Shown in pieces: positions 1-6,521 of a DNA stretch of 6,823 nt. The stretch's first letter is position 1. Every line of letters starts with the position of its first letter. Made by a program: the position numbers and the translations under genes. A model generated the notes under the pieces. That model was given only the letters and a program-made list of their open reading frames with translations. It did no database searches and had not been told where the DNA came from. The DNA is from Thermoplasmata archaeon (GTDB lineage: Archaea > Thermoplasmatota > Thermoplasmata > Thermoplasmatales > Thermoplasmataceae): positions 1 to 6,823 of the forward strand of contig JAKBRR010000092.1 of assembly GCA_021845325.1 (NCBI GenBank), in the 5' to 3' direction.

Positions 1-127
1 CCATACTGTCAACAAAGGAGTCCATGAATCTGGCTGGATTATCCTCTTCAATGTAGTTTTCAATCATGTCCGGAAGTAATAAGAGCTGTCTTCTGCCTGT
101 TCCTGAGATGTATGATCCACTCATCAT
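1..127 (-). CDS. DDE transposase, N-terminal fragment (cut by window edge)
   Basis: The minus strand reads 42 codons from ATG at 125-127 to the window edge, with no stop, so the rest of the gene lies outside. The peptide contains GRRQLLLLPDMIENYIEEDN followed by PARFMDSFVDSM. This matches the usual N-terminus of IS1182/IS5-type transposases with a DUF772-like domain (pattern: RxQLxLLPxxxxDYxxEDNPxRxxDxFVDS). A second Met directly follows the first (122-124), so the exact start is uncertain. The DDE catalytic residues are not in view, so intactness of the element cannot be judged. It runs in the same direction as the SDR and MFS genes upstream, so their transcript could read into it. The family match is by eye; the exact IS family is inference. 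Confidence 0.75.
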   Translation of the reverse strand, partial: MMSGSYISGTGRRQLLLLPDMIENYIEEDNPARFMDSFVDSM

Positions 128-214
128 ATAGTATAATACGGCTTCATGAATAAACCTATCGCTTCTGAAAGCCGTGAAATGCAGGGTTTAATAATTTTCA
201 CACAGTCTCGATCC
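128..214. other. Junction between SDR gene and insertion sequence
   Basis: This stretch separates the transposase start from the SDR stop codon and should contain one end of the insertion sequence plus the transposase leader. On the minus strand an AT-rich block reads TATTATACTATATG just ahead of the transposase start. The terminal inverted repeat cannot be named because the other end of the element is outside the window. The segment has no gene of its own. Confidence 0.4.
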
Positions 215-973
215 TCAAACGTAAGAAGAAGCTGAAACACCCCCATCCACAACCAAAACTGTACCAGTTATGAAAGTAGAATCATCTGAACTAAGAAAGA
301 GTATAGATCTAGCAGCTTCTTCAGGGGTACCAGCTCTCCCGAGGGGTATTCTTTTTGTTCTTGAGATGAGTTCATCGGATGAAATTTCCGAAGCATCAGA
401 TATAGCAAAAGGCGTCATTATTAGTCCAAATGCAATAGCGTTGACGCGAATATTAAAGGAGGCATAATCAAGAGCTACTTGTCTAGTCAGGGAGAGGATC
501 GCTCCTTTAGTAAGCGTATAATCTGGTCTCTTGTATACCCCGCGGATTGAATTTAAGGAATTTACATTTACTATAGATCCATGATTTTGTTCTCTTAGAT
601 GCGGAAGAATCTCTCTCATATAGCTAACCTGTGACCATATATTTACATTAATAAGTTTTTCCAAGTCCTCATCTTCTAATTCCTCTATTATTTTTCTTCT
701 AGCGTGAATACCAGCATTGTTTACCAAAACATCGAAACCATGCAAAAAATTAAAGGCGGTTGTCACGGATATTTTGATATCCATTAACTTAGAGGAGTCT
801 GCCCTTACGAATCTCACATTTTCACCTGCTATATCTTCAATTTCTAGACCCCTTTCTTGATCCCTACCAGTAAATGCAATTCTTGCACCTTCTTGAGCCA
901 TCAGTAATACTGTTGCTTTACCTATACCGGATGTACCTCCAGTAATCAATACTCTCTTCCCGTTCAGTTTCAT
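215..973 (-). CDS. SDR-family NAD(P)-dependent dehydrogenase
   Basis: This is a 252-residue classical short-chain dehydrogenase, a cytosolic oxidoreductase of full family length. The cofactor loop TGGTSGIG is at residues 11-18 and NNAG at 85-88. The catalytic set is Asn111, Ser139, Tyr152 and Lys156 (YTLTK). The C-terminus has the usual TGTVLVVDGG (236-245). Arg37 directly after beta-strand 2 (TGR) favours NADP(H) over NAD(H) by family rule. The ATG at 971-973 is supported by a ribosome binding site AAGGTGA at 978-984, four bases upstream. The gene follows the MFS gene by 24 nt and is probably co-transcribed with it. In this neighbourhood it is plausibly a sugar or polyol dehydrogenase feeding the enzymes of the divergent operon. 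The substrate is inference, since SDR sequence alone does not define it. The gene looks complete despite the nearby insertion sequence. Confidence 0.93.
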   Translation of the reverse strand: MKLNGKRVLITGGTSGIGKATVLLMAQEGARIAFTGRDQERGLEIEDIAGENVRFVRADSSKLMDIKISVTTAFNFLHGFDVLVNNAGIHARRKIIEELEDEDLEKLINVNIWSQVSYMREILPHLREQNHGSIVNVNSLNSIRGVYKRPDYTLTKGAILSLTRQVALDYASFNIRVNAIAFGLIMTPFAISDASEISSDELISRTKRIPLGRAGTPEEAARSILFLSSDDSTFITGTVLVVDGGVSASSYV

Positions 974-977
974 TTTT

Positions 978-984
978 TCACCTT
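978..984 (-). promoter_or_regulatory. Ribosome binding site of the SDR gene
   Basis: The minus strand reads AAGGTGA four bases before the SDR start codon, a good match to an archaeal anti-Shine-Dalgarno (GGTGA core). It fixes the start at 971-973. It also fits an internal operon gene that needs its own binding site, unlike the leading MFS gene, which shows no such motif. Confidence 0.7.
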
Positions 985-997
985 GCTAATGTGAAAA

Positions 998-2353
998 TCA
1001 TCTCAGAATAGCGGCCTCCTCGCTCTCAATGTAAGATATATTCTCTAGTACCTTACCTTTGGTATCTGTTCTGAATCCAAGTGCAAGCGCTATTGGAGGA
1101 ATTATTAATGGAAGCATAAGAAGAACAGCAGCATTAGTATATCCATATAAATGCACCCACCCAAGCCATAGGTAAGCGATAACAATGGCACCTGCTAAGC
1201 CAATTCCAAGTGCGAAACCCTCCCCAGAAGCTCTAGCACGTGTTGGAAATAGTTCGGAAAGCATAAGCACTTCAATTGGAGAGAACCCCCATCCAAAACC
1301 CCAAAGGGCACCACCAAGCATGATGAAATTCCTATTGATCGCAAGAATGGATAATAAATATCCTACTACGACTAATGAAAAATAGATATACCACGCTGGC
1401 CGCCTTCCAATGTAATCCGCAATTGTTCCTCCTGTGAAATATCCAACCATTGCAAATACTGTGTTGATAAGTATGTATTCAGCAACTAGAGAAGCGGTAA
1501 ATCCACGTGTTGCAATAAGAGTTAACTCAACCAAAGCAAGCCAAGGAAGCGTGTTCCAACGCATTGGAGCCGAAATAAGTGTGCCAAGAAGCGTGTTTTT
1601 TCTCATCTTTGTATTTACAAATAGTTCAGAGTATGAATTTTTTAAACTCTTTTTCTTGACTACCTCTTTGGAAAGTTGAAATCTCTCCGTTTCCTTGAAA
1701 TATTTTTGCCGCATAAACAGCAGAAGAACTGCTGGAACAGCGAAAACGAAGTATGCATATCTCCAATTAGTATAAGGAGCTGGAACAACTATTAACAAAA
1801 AGACTAATGAAGCAATAAACCCACCAATGGGAAATCCTCCATTGAAGATACTTATGGCAGTCCCTCTTCTCCTTGCTGGTAAGACTTCAGCCGCGATCGT
1901 AGCTCCAAGTCCCCATTCGACCCCAGTACCTATTCCCACTAGGACCCTAAAGAAAAGGAGAGATGCGAAATTCCAACTGAGACCGGTTAAAAGGGAAGCA
2001 ATTGAGTATATGGCAATGCTTACCATGAATGCTATACGTCTTCCCCTTACGTCTGCTAACCACGAAATTAAGACCGTGGAAATTAATTGGCCGCCATTGA
2101 AACCTATCAATATGACGGCAGTTAACGTTGCCGCATACAAAAGTGAATGTGCTATGAAATCAGCAGTACTTCCGAAAATGTAAATTTCCGCTCCGTCAAA
2201 TGCCCATCCAAACATTATAAGAACAAGGACAAATATTTCATATCTTGTCCATCTTTTAGCTTCTACATTATCGATTATCTTTTGCACATCTTCCTTGGAC
2301 CCACCAGAATCATCGCCAGATTTCCTCATGTATTTCAAAAGCTTATGCATCAT
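998..2353 (-). CDS. MFS transporter, metabolite/sugar:H+ symporter type
   Basis: This is a 451-residue membrane protein of the Major Facilitator Superfamily with about 12 predicted transmembrane helices and a hydrophilic N-terminus of roughly 37 residues. MFS motif A appears in both halves: SWLADVRGRR (97-106) after helix 2 and GGTIADYIGRR (308-318) after helix 8. Matching motifs AEVLPARRRG (155-164) and SELFPTRARASG (366-377) follow helices 4 and 10, typical of the sugar-porter and metabolite:H+ symporter groups. Helix 1 carries acidic Asp53 and Glu56 (AFDGAEIYIFG), as in proton-coupled acid carriers. A charged loop at about 215-255 joins the halves. It probably imports the substrate of the neighbouring enzymes, which is inference from context. 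Two Met codons open the frame (2351-2353 and 2348-2350), and with no clear ribosome binding site the choice between them is open. It leads the minus-strand operon, with the SDR gene 24 nt downstream. Confidence 0.92.
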   Translation of the reverse strand: MMHKLLKYMRKSGDDSGGSKEDVQKIIDNVEAKRWTRYEIFVLVLIMFGWAFDGAEIYIFGSTADFIAHSLLYAATLTAVILIGFNGGQLISTVLISWLADVRGRRIAFMVSIAIYSIASLLTGLSWNFASLLFFRVLVGIGTGVEWGLGATIAAEVLPARRRGTAISIFNGGFPIGGFIASLVFLLIVVPAPYTNWRYAYFVFAVPAVLLLFMRQKYFKETERFQLSKEVVKKKSLKNSYSELFVNTKMRKNTLLGTLISAPMRWNTLPWLALVELTLIATRGFTASLVAEYILINTVFAMVGYFTGGTIADYIGRRPAWYIYFSLVVVGYLLSILAINRNFIMLGGALWGFGWGFSPIEVLMLSELFPTRARASGEGFALGIGLAGAIVIAYLWLGWVHLYGYTNAAVLLMLPLIIPPIALALGFRTDTKGKVLENISYIESEEAAILR

Positions 2354-2434
2354 ATCTTTATTATTTTTTCTATTGTTTAATGAATTGATAGAAGAATTTA
2401 TAATATTTGATATAATAGAGTACTCGATAGAGCT
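2354..2434. promoter_or_regulatory. Divergent promoter region between the two operons
   Basis: Only 81 nt separate the start codons of the MFS gene (minus) and the beta-hydroxyacid dehydrogenase gene (plus), so both operons start from here. The region is very AT-rich. On the plus strand a TATA-like TTTATAATAT lies at 2397-2406. On the minus strand a weaker ATTAAACA lies some 21-28 nt before the MFS start, which would give a nearly leaderless transcript. An exact 8-bp palindrome GAGTACTC at 2418-2425 lies between the plus TATA box and the start codon. The layout suits joint control of both operons, possibly by the LysR protein encoded at 5264-6214. Confidence 0.6.
2397..2406 (+). promoter_or_regulatory. 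TATA box of the three-gene plus operon (candidate)
   Basis: TTTATAATAT resembles the archaeal TATA box. Transcription starting about 25 nt downstream would begin near 2425-2430, leaving a leader of only a few bases before ATG 2435. This fits the lack of a strong ribosome binding site there. The surrounding AT-richness offers a second possible box at 2408-2417, so the assignment is tentative. Confidence 0.45.
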
Positions 2435-3301
2435 ATGAAAATTGGAATAATAGGACTAGGGAATATGGGGAGCAGGATGGCCGAGAAACTCAGTAAATCT
2501 GGAGTTGAAGTATTTGGGTTTGACGCAATAGCGGAAAAGGTAGATTCGGGAATAAAATCCGGGATGTTAAAAGGCGTTTTAGACGATGAAACTGTCTCAG
2601 GGATTGCACATTTCATAATATCTCTTCCAACTGAAAACAGTATAACTGAAATTCTTAATTCAATGAATTTTTCGGAGGGTACAGTCATAATTGACATGAG
2701 TACAGTTAGCATGTATTTTAGCAAGTTAAATCATCAGAAAATGATTGAGAGGAATATCAGGTACATAGATGCACCGGTTATTGGTATGCCAGCAGGGATC
2801 GGTAGCTGGACTATTCCGGTCGGTGGAGAAAAGGGACATTACGAAAGTGCTTTACCATTCCTAAAATTTTTAGGAAAGAACATTGAATACATGGGTTCTT
2901 CCGGCTCGGGAAGTCTCATAAAGATACTAAATAATATGATATCCCTGTCAGCATGGGCAACCATCAGTGAGGTTGTGGTAATCGCGGATAAGATGGGTAT
3001 TGATCTTAAGCAATTATACAATATAATAAAATCCAGTGGTGGAGGTGCCGTATCATTAATGTTAGATAGAATACCAAGGATTGCTGAAAATGACTATAAG
3101 AATATCTGTAGTGTAGATGTCAATATTAAGGATCTTGAGGCTGCATACAGCATCACAAAAGAAATAAAAATACCAAGTTTAATGGTTTCAGCAGCATTAA
3201 ACTTGCATTTAATGGCTCATCAGAGTGGCTATGGAAATTACGACATGAATGCAATAGTCCTTGCGTTTGAAGATTTCAGAAAAAAACATGAGGGATTCTA
3301 A
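2435..3301 (+). CDS. Beta-hydroxyacid dehydrogenase (6PGDH/HIBADH family)
   Basis: This 288-residue protein has the length and motif order of the 3-hydroxyisobutyrate/tartronate-semialdehyde reductase family. The Rossmann loop GLGNMG is at 7-12, and Asp30 at the end of beta-strand 2 favours NAD. The substrate region DAPVIGMPAGIGS is at 112-124. The catalytic-lysine helix GSGSLIKILNNM is at 157-168, with Lys163 and Asn167. The C-terminal helical domain starts with KDLEAAY (232-238) and ends in GYGNYDMNAIVLAFED. It would interconvert a beta-hydroxy acid and its semialdehyde or keto acid. One oddity: the family pattern DAPVSGG is DAPVIGM here, replacing the carboxylate-binding Ser and one Gly. 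Family membership is secure, but the substrate is unknown. In glucarate-type pathways a member of this family reduces tartronate semialdehyde. The gene leads an operon and ends 1 nt before the next start. Confidence 0.92.
   Translation: MKIGIIGLGNMGSRMAEKLSKSGVEVFGFDAIAEKVDSGIKSGMLKGVLDDETVSGIAHFIISLPTENSITEILNSMNFSEGTVIIDMSTVSMYFSKLNHQKMIERNIRYIDAPVIGMPAGIGSWTIPVGGEKGHYESALPFLKFLGKNIEYMGSSGSGSLIKILNNMISLSAWATISEVVVIADKMGIDLKQLYNIIKSSGGGAVSLMLDRIPRIAENDYKNICSVDVNIKDLEAAYSITKEIKIPSLMVSAALNLHLMAHQSGYGNYDMNAIVLAFEDFRKKHEGF
3290..3296 (+). promoter_or_regulatory. Ribosome binding site deciding the start of the enolase-superfamily gene
   Basis: GAGGGAT lies inside the last codons of the dehydrogenase gene, six bases before ATG 3303. 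It supports 3303 as the start over the in-frame upstream ATGs at 3261 and 3288, which would overlap the preceding gene and add a charged tail not expected for this family. Confidence 0.65.
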
Positions 3302-3302
3302 G

Positions 3303-4475
3303 ATGGATACACACAAAATTGTCAACATTGAAACTTATCCATTAGAAGTACCTCTTACCGATTTCAAAACTCCTCCTGAAAGTCTTCCTTATTACCAGGA
3401 ACTCAAAATGCTTGTGTTTGGATCATATAAAAGCGTAGTGGTAAAGCTAACACTTGATGATGGCACTATCGGTTTTGGGGAATGCATGAGCCGACTTTCA
3501 CCCGTCGCTACCGCATCGCTTATAGATGATATCCTAAAACCAATAATCATCGGTGCTGACCCCTTTGACAACGAAGTACTTTGGGAAGAAATGTATGCTA
3601 CTATGAGACAACGTGGCCACTCCAAAGGATACATGATTGAAGCAATAAGCGGGGTGGATATCGCCTTATGGGATATCAAAGGAAAGATTGTTCATATGCC
3701 AGTCTATAAATTGCTTGGCGGATTGTTTAGAAAAAAGGTGCAAGCATATGCTTCCTCTATTAGGTTTAAAAAACCGAATGAGGTGGTGGAAGAAGTTAGA
3801 GAGGTCATGGATGAAGGGTTTACTCAAGTAAAGCTCAAAATAGGCAGAGGTATAATAGATGATATTGAAGCAGTAAAACTCATACGGAAGGAAGTTGGAG
3901 ACAATGTCACTATAATGGTTGATGCAAATTCAGGCTACGGGGTTAACGATTCTATTAAGATAGGTAGGCTTCTGGAACGCTATGAAGTTTTCTGGTTTGA
4001 GGAACCTACTACGCCAGACAATCTTTCAGGCTATGCAAAAATTGCTGATTCTCTTGACATTCCGATAGCTGCCGGAGAATCTGAATTCACAAGATTTGGA
4101 TTCAGGGATTTAATAGAACAGGGGAAGATCGATATAATACAACCAAACGTTGGAAGAGCTGGAGGGTTCACGGAGGTACAGAAAATACTTTCACTTGCTT
4201 CCAGTCGCGGATTGCCGTATGCCCCACATACTGGAAGCTCTTCCGCCATAACAATGGCTGCAGAACTCCATCTCGCCGTATCGTCCTCTAATTTTCTAAC
4301 ATATGAATATATGCGAACTGCTTGGTCGCAGGAACAGCCGAATCCTCTGAAGAAAGAACTTCTATTGGAAGAAATTGATAATCCGGTTAAGGGTTTCATT
4401 GATGCTCCAAAGGGAGATGGTCTTGGTATAGACGTCAAGGAAGATGTTATAAGGAAATACTTATTAATAAAGTGA
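3303..4475 (+). CDS. Mandelate racemase-type enolase superfamily enzyme (probable acid-sugar dehydratase)
   Basis: This 390-residue cytosolic enzyme is of full family length: a capping domain (about 1-130) and a (beta/alpha)7-beta barrel. Active-site residues in order are the Lys177-x-Lys179 base motif (VKLKI), Mg2+ ligands Asp207 (MVDANS), Glu233 (WFEEP) and Glu259 (AAGESE), then His309 (APHTG) and Glu335 (TYEYM). KxK plus this His assigns it to the MR subgroup, which abstracts the alpha-proton of a carboxylic acid. Most members dehydrate acid sugars to 2-keto-3-deoxy acids, and some racemise. The dyad Asp normally lies 27 residues before the His. Here that position is Asn282 (QPNVGRAGG), which is unusual. 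The start at 3303 rests on the GAGGGAT site and on fit to the preceding stop. The gene is tightly coupled to its neighbours, with 1-nt gaps on both sides. Subfamily and substrate cannot be read from the sequence. Confidence 0.9.
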   Translation: MDTHKIVNIETYPLEVPLTDFKTPPESLPYYQELKMLVFGSYKSVVVKLTLDDGTIGFGECMSRLSPVATASLIDDILKPIIIGADPFDNEVLWEEMYATMRQRGHSKGYMIEAISGVDIALWDIKGKIVHMPVYKLLGGLFRKKVQAYASSIRFKKPNEVVEEVREVMDEGFTQVKLKIGRGIIDDIEAVKLIRKEVGDNVTIMVDANSGYGVNDSIKIGRLLERYEVFWFEEPTTPDNLSGYAKIADSLDIPIAAGESEFTRFGFRDLIEQGKIDIIQPNVGRAGGFTEVQKILSLASSRGLPYAPHTGSSSAITMAAELHLAVSSSNFLTYEYMRTAWSQEQPNPLKKELLLEEIDNPVKGFIDAPKGDGLGIDVKEDVIRKYLLIK

Positions 4476-4476
4476 A

Positions 4477-5229
4477 ATGAAGATTAACGTCGTTACAAAA
4501 GGAAATGCAGTTCGCACAAATGTTGGATCTCTAGGTGCCTCTACAGTTACTCTAATACAGGTGGATGATCTGAATATATTGGTTGACACTACCCATTATG
4601 GACGAAGAAAGTTACTTTTAGAAGGTTTAGCAAGAATTGATGTAAAGCCTGACGTAGTAAATATGGTGATTCTTACACATCTACACTGGGATCATGCGTT
4701 AAATTATGATCTCTTCCCAGATGCCGATTTTTTAATAGCCTCGGAGGAACTTAAATACAATCGTCAACTTCCAGAAAGTGATCTATTTGCTGTTAGAGGA
4801 TTTCACAAACTTATTAAGGAATATAGCGTGAAAGAAGTAAATGTAGCGAGGCATAAGATTACTAACGAAGTTGAATTAATAAAGGCACCGGGGCATACTC
4901 CCGGTAGCCTCATAGTATTCGCTAAGACTGAAAATGAATCAACTATCATAACAGGTGATGCTATCCCCAACGCCAGATCATGGTTTAGGGGCATGCCAGA
5001 TATACTTACGTATAAGGAAGCCTCTGCGATTAGAAGTTTTGAAATGATAAAGATGATAAGTAATGATCCTATTATCATTCCAGGTCACGATCCCCCGTTC
5101 AGGATAATTGGCAACACTGCTCATTATTTGGAAAAAAATGATCTGGAAGTTATATTCAGAGAGGATCGAGAAAAAGATTTTGTGTTTAAGTTCGGTGAAA
5201 CAGAATCAAGAAAAAACTATCACACATAA
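4477..5229 (+). CDS. Metallo-beta-lactamase-fold hydrolase (lactonase-like)
   Basis: This 250-residue protein retains every metal ligand of the two-metal MBL fold: His68, His70, Asp72 and His73 (THLHWDH, 67-73), His140 (APGHTPGS), Asp161 (TGDAIP) and His204 (PGHDPP). The form of the motifs resembles N-acyl-homoserine-lactonase-like and other lactonase members rather than glyoxalase II or RNA-processing members. Opening a sugar or hydroxy-acid lactone would fit between the SDR and the dehydratase in an oxidative pathway, which is inference. It has no signal peptide, so it should be cytosolic. Its ATG follows the previous TGA by one base (TGAAATG), so translation is probably coupled. No separate ribosome binding site at normal spacing is visible. 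It is the last gene of the operon and converges on the LysR gene. Confidence 0.88.
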   Translation: MKINVVTKGNAVRTNVGSLGASTVTLIQVDDLNILVDTTHYGRRKLLLEGLARIDVKPDVVNMVILTHLHWDHALNYDLFPDADFLIASEELKYNRQLPESDLFAVRGFHKLIKEYSVKEVNVARHKITNEVELIKAPGHTPGSLIVFAKTENESTIITGDAIPNARSWFRGMPDILTYKEASAIRSFEMIKMISNDPIIIPGHDPPFRIIGNTAHYLEKNDLEVIFREDREKDFVFKFGETESRKNYHT

Positions 5230-5241
5230 TGTTTCATCTTC

Positions 5242-5262
5242 CTGATTAATTGCGATTAACAG
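5242..5262. terminator. Weak hairpin between convergent genes
   Basis: In the 34-nt gap between two convergent stops, CTG-A-TTAAT pairs with ATTAA-CAG across a four-base loop, with one bulged A at 5245. The stem is AT-rich and no long U tract follows on either strand. It could serve as a shared terminator, but AT-rich DNA gives such matches easily. Confidence 0.2.
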
Positions 5263-5263
5263 T

Positions 5264-6214
5264 TTATAAAGATTTTGTTGCGTACATACTTCTTGATAAT
5301 GATGCCAAATAAAGTTTGGTCATATTCATAAAATTATTTATTGAAACAAATTTTTCGTTCCATCTATCTAAGCCATATAGATACGATTTCACGTTTGTTG
5401 TTAATTTGGCATAATCGATGAGCCCTGCGTTTACGAACTTGTAAGCTTGATACCAGCTAACAATAGAAATTCCAAGCCCTTCAGTTACAGCTGATATGAC
5501 TGATGATGAATTTTCAAACTTCTGAACAATATTTAGATCACCAAACTTAATTTTATCCTCTTTCAGTATTCTCTTGAACTCATACTGGATCCCGGAAGTT
5601 TCCGATCTGGATATGTAGTTCTCATTGCTTTCAACGATTTCTAACGGTGTTACACTCCCCTTTTTTGCAAATGGGTGATCTTTGGGTGTAATTACTATTA
5701 ATTCTACTGGAATTAGTCTCTCTATTTTAATATAGTCTTTGATTTCTTTAAACTCTGGAAATTGTTTACTGGCAACGAAACCTATGTCTGCATTTCCTGT
5801 TTTAATGCTTCTGATTACATTTAAGCTACTATTTATCTCTAGATTCACATTAATGAATTTATATTTATCCTTGAAATTTTTCACCACGGACGGAAGAAAA
5901 TAAAGTCCTGCAATTTCACCCGCTACAATCTTAATGTCATTTTTAAAGGGTTTCGTCTCTCCAGTTCTCTTAATATAGTGAAGTTCATCAACGATATGAG
6001 AAAGTTCCGGATAAATTGATTCAGCGTATGAAGTAAAACTCATTTGTCTACTATTCTGAGTTATGATCAACTTTTGGCCGAGGTAAGACTCAAGTTCCTG
6101 AATTCTATAAGTTACAGTTGGTTGAGTTATACCCATCTTTTTAGCCGTCACTCGTAAATTCTTTGTTTTATAAAGTTCAATAAATGTTTCTAAAGTTTTA
6201 ACTGAAGCACTCAT
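5264..6214 (-). CDS. LysR-type transcriptional regulator
   Basis: This 316-residue protein has the classic LysR layout. A winged helix-turn-helix at about residues 5-62 includes TAKKMGITQPTVTYRIQELE (23-42), followed by a linker helix (62-85). The effector-binding domain runs from about 93 to 300. Typical anchors are NADIGFV (141-147), the ligand-loop region SRSETSGI (202-209), and VTEGLGISIVSW (243-254). It should bind DNA as an oligomer and respond to a small metabolite, often an intermediate of the pathway it controls. It is not divergent from its likely targets but sits at the far end of the plus operon, facing it. The divergent region at 2354-2434 is the natural candidate for its operator, by inference. 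The ATG at 6212-6214 has no visible ribosome binding site. A weak TATA-like TTATAGAA about 37-44 nt upstream would leave only a short leader. Confidence 0.92.
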   Translation of the reverse strand: MSASVKTLETFIELYKTKNLRVTAKKMGITQPTVTYRIQELESYLGQKLIITQNSRQMSFTSYAESIYPELSHIVDELHYIKRTGETKPFKNDIKIVAGEIAGLYFLPSVVKNFKDKYKFINVNLEINSSLNVIRSIKTGNADIGFVASKQFPEFKEIKDYIKIERLIPVELIVITPKDHPFAKKGSVTPLEIVESNENYISRSETSGIQYEFKRILKEDKIKFGDLNIVQKFENSSSVISAVTEGLGISIVSWYQAYKFVNAGLIDYAKLTTNVKSYLYGLDRWNEKFVSINNFMNMTKLYLASLSRSMYATKSL

Positions 6215-6521
6215 TGGTGATCAAGTCCCATAATTAGAGACGATATTCTTCTATAAGATTTCAAGTTTTTCGGTTCTCCCTATGGCAGTCATTGAACCGG
6301 AAGTTCCGTCCTGATTTTGATCATAAATTATTGATACCCAATAAAGTAGATCGCTGGCGTTACCCAGCAACTCCTTGTCGAACAAGGCATGTGGTTTTCT
6401 CCCACAATGCTCATCGATTACGTTCATGTCATAGTATTATGGCGTTTTCCAAGAAAGGTATGTGGTTCTGTATCCATGATGGAGAAAATGTGCTTTATGA
6501 TATTCCTGTTCCTACGGTGGC
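6215..6521. other. Gene-free stretch with clustered inverted repeats
   Basis: I see no convincing gene here on either strand. The open frames lack recognisable domains, and all frames of both strands are interrupted or atypical in composition. The left part carries the presumed LysR promoter. Between 6271 and 6406 lie several exact short inverted repeats: CGGTTC/GAACCG (6271-6276, 6294-6299), CGGAA-G-TTCCG (6298-6308), GCTGG/CCAGC (6353-6357, 6364-6368), CCTTGT/ACAAGG (6373-6378, 6382-6387) and TGTGG/CCACA (6390-6394, 6402-6406). The last three stand almost head to tail. They could be a structured RNA, subterminal repeats of a decayed mobile element, or chance. Confidence 0.5.
6353..6406. repeat. 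Three consecutive short hairpins
   Basis: GCTGG-CGTTAC-CCAGC (6353-6368), CCTTGT-CGA-ACAAGG (6373-6387) and TGTGG-TTTTCTC-CCACA (6390-6406) follow each other with spacers of 4 and 2 bases. All stems are exact, 5-6 bp long, and richer in GC than the surroundings. I do not recognise a known RNA family: no RNase P, SRP or C/D-box signature is visible. The strand of any transcript is unknown. Confidence 0.45.

Noticed and set aside
215..260. SDR gene truncated by the insertion sequence
   Set aside because: The C-terminal TGTVLVVDGG motif and about seven further residues are present and the total length of 252 is normal, so the gene is complete.
2398..2724. 108-residue minus-strand open frame over the start of the dehydrogenase gene
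   Set aside because: It is antisense to a gene with full family motifs and has no domain of its own.
3261..3302. Earlier in-frame starts (3261, 3288) for the enolase-superfamily gene
   Set aside because: They would overlap the preceding gene and add a charged tail. ATG 3303 has a well-spaced GAGGGAT site and gives the normal family N-terminus.
3303..4475. Naming the enzyme glucarate, galactonate or rhamnonate dehydratase
   Set aside because: The KxK and His309 features are shared by many MR-subgroup members, and Asn282 departs from the characterised ones, so a precise name is not supported.
6271..6406. RNase P RNA, SRP RNA or a CRISPR array
   Set aside because: None of the conserved blocks of RNase P or SRP RNA is seen, and the inverted repeats differ from one another, so there is no repeat-spacer structure.
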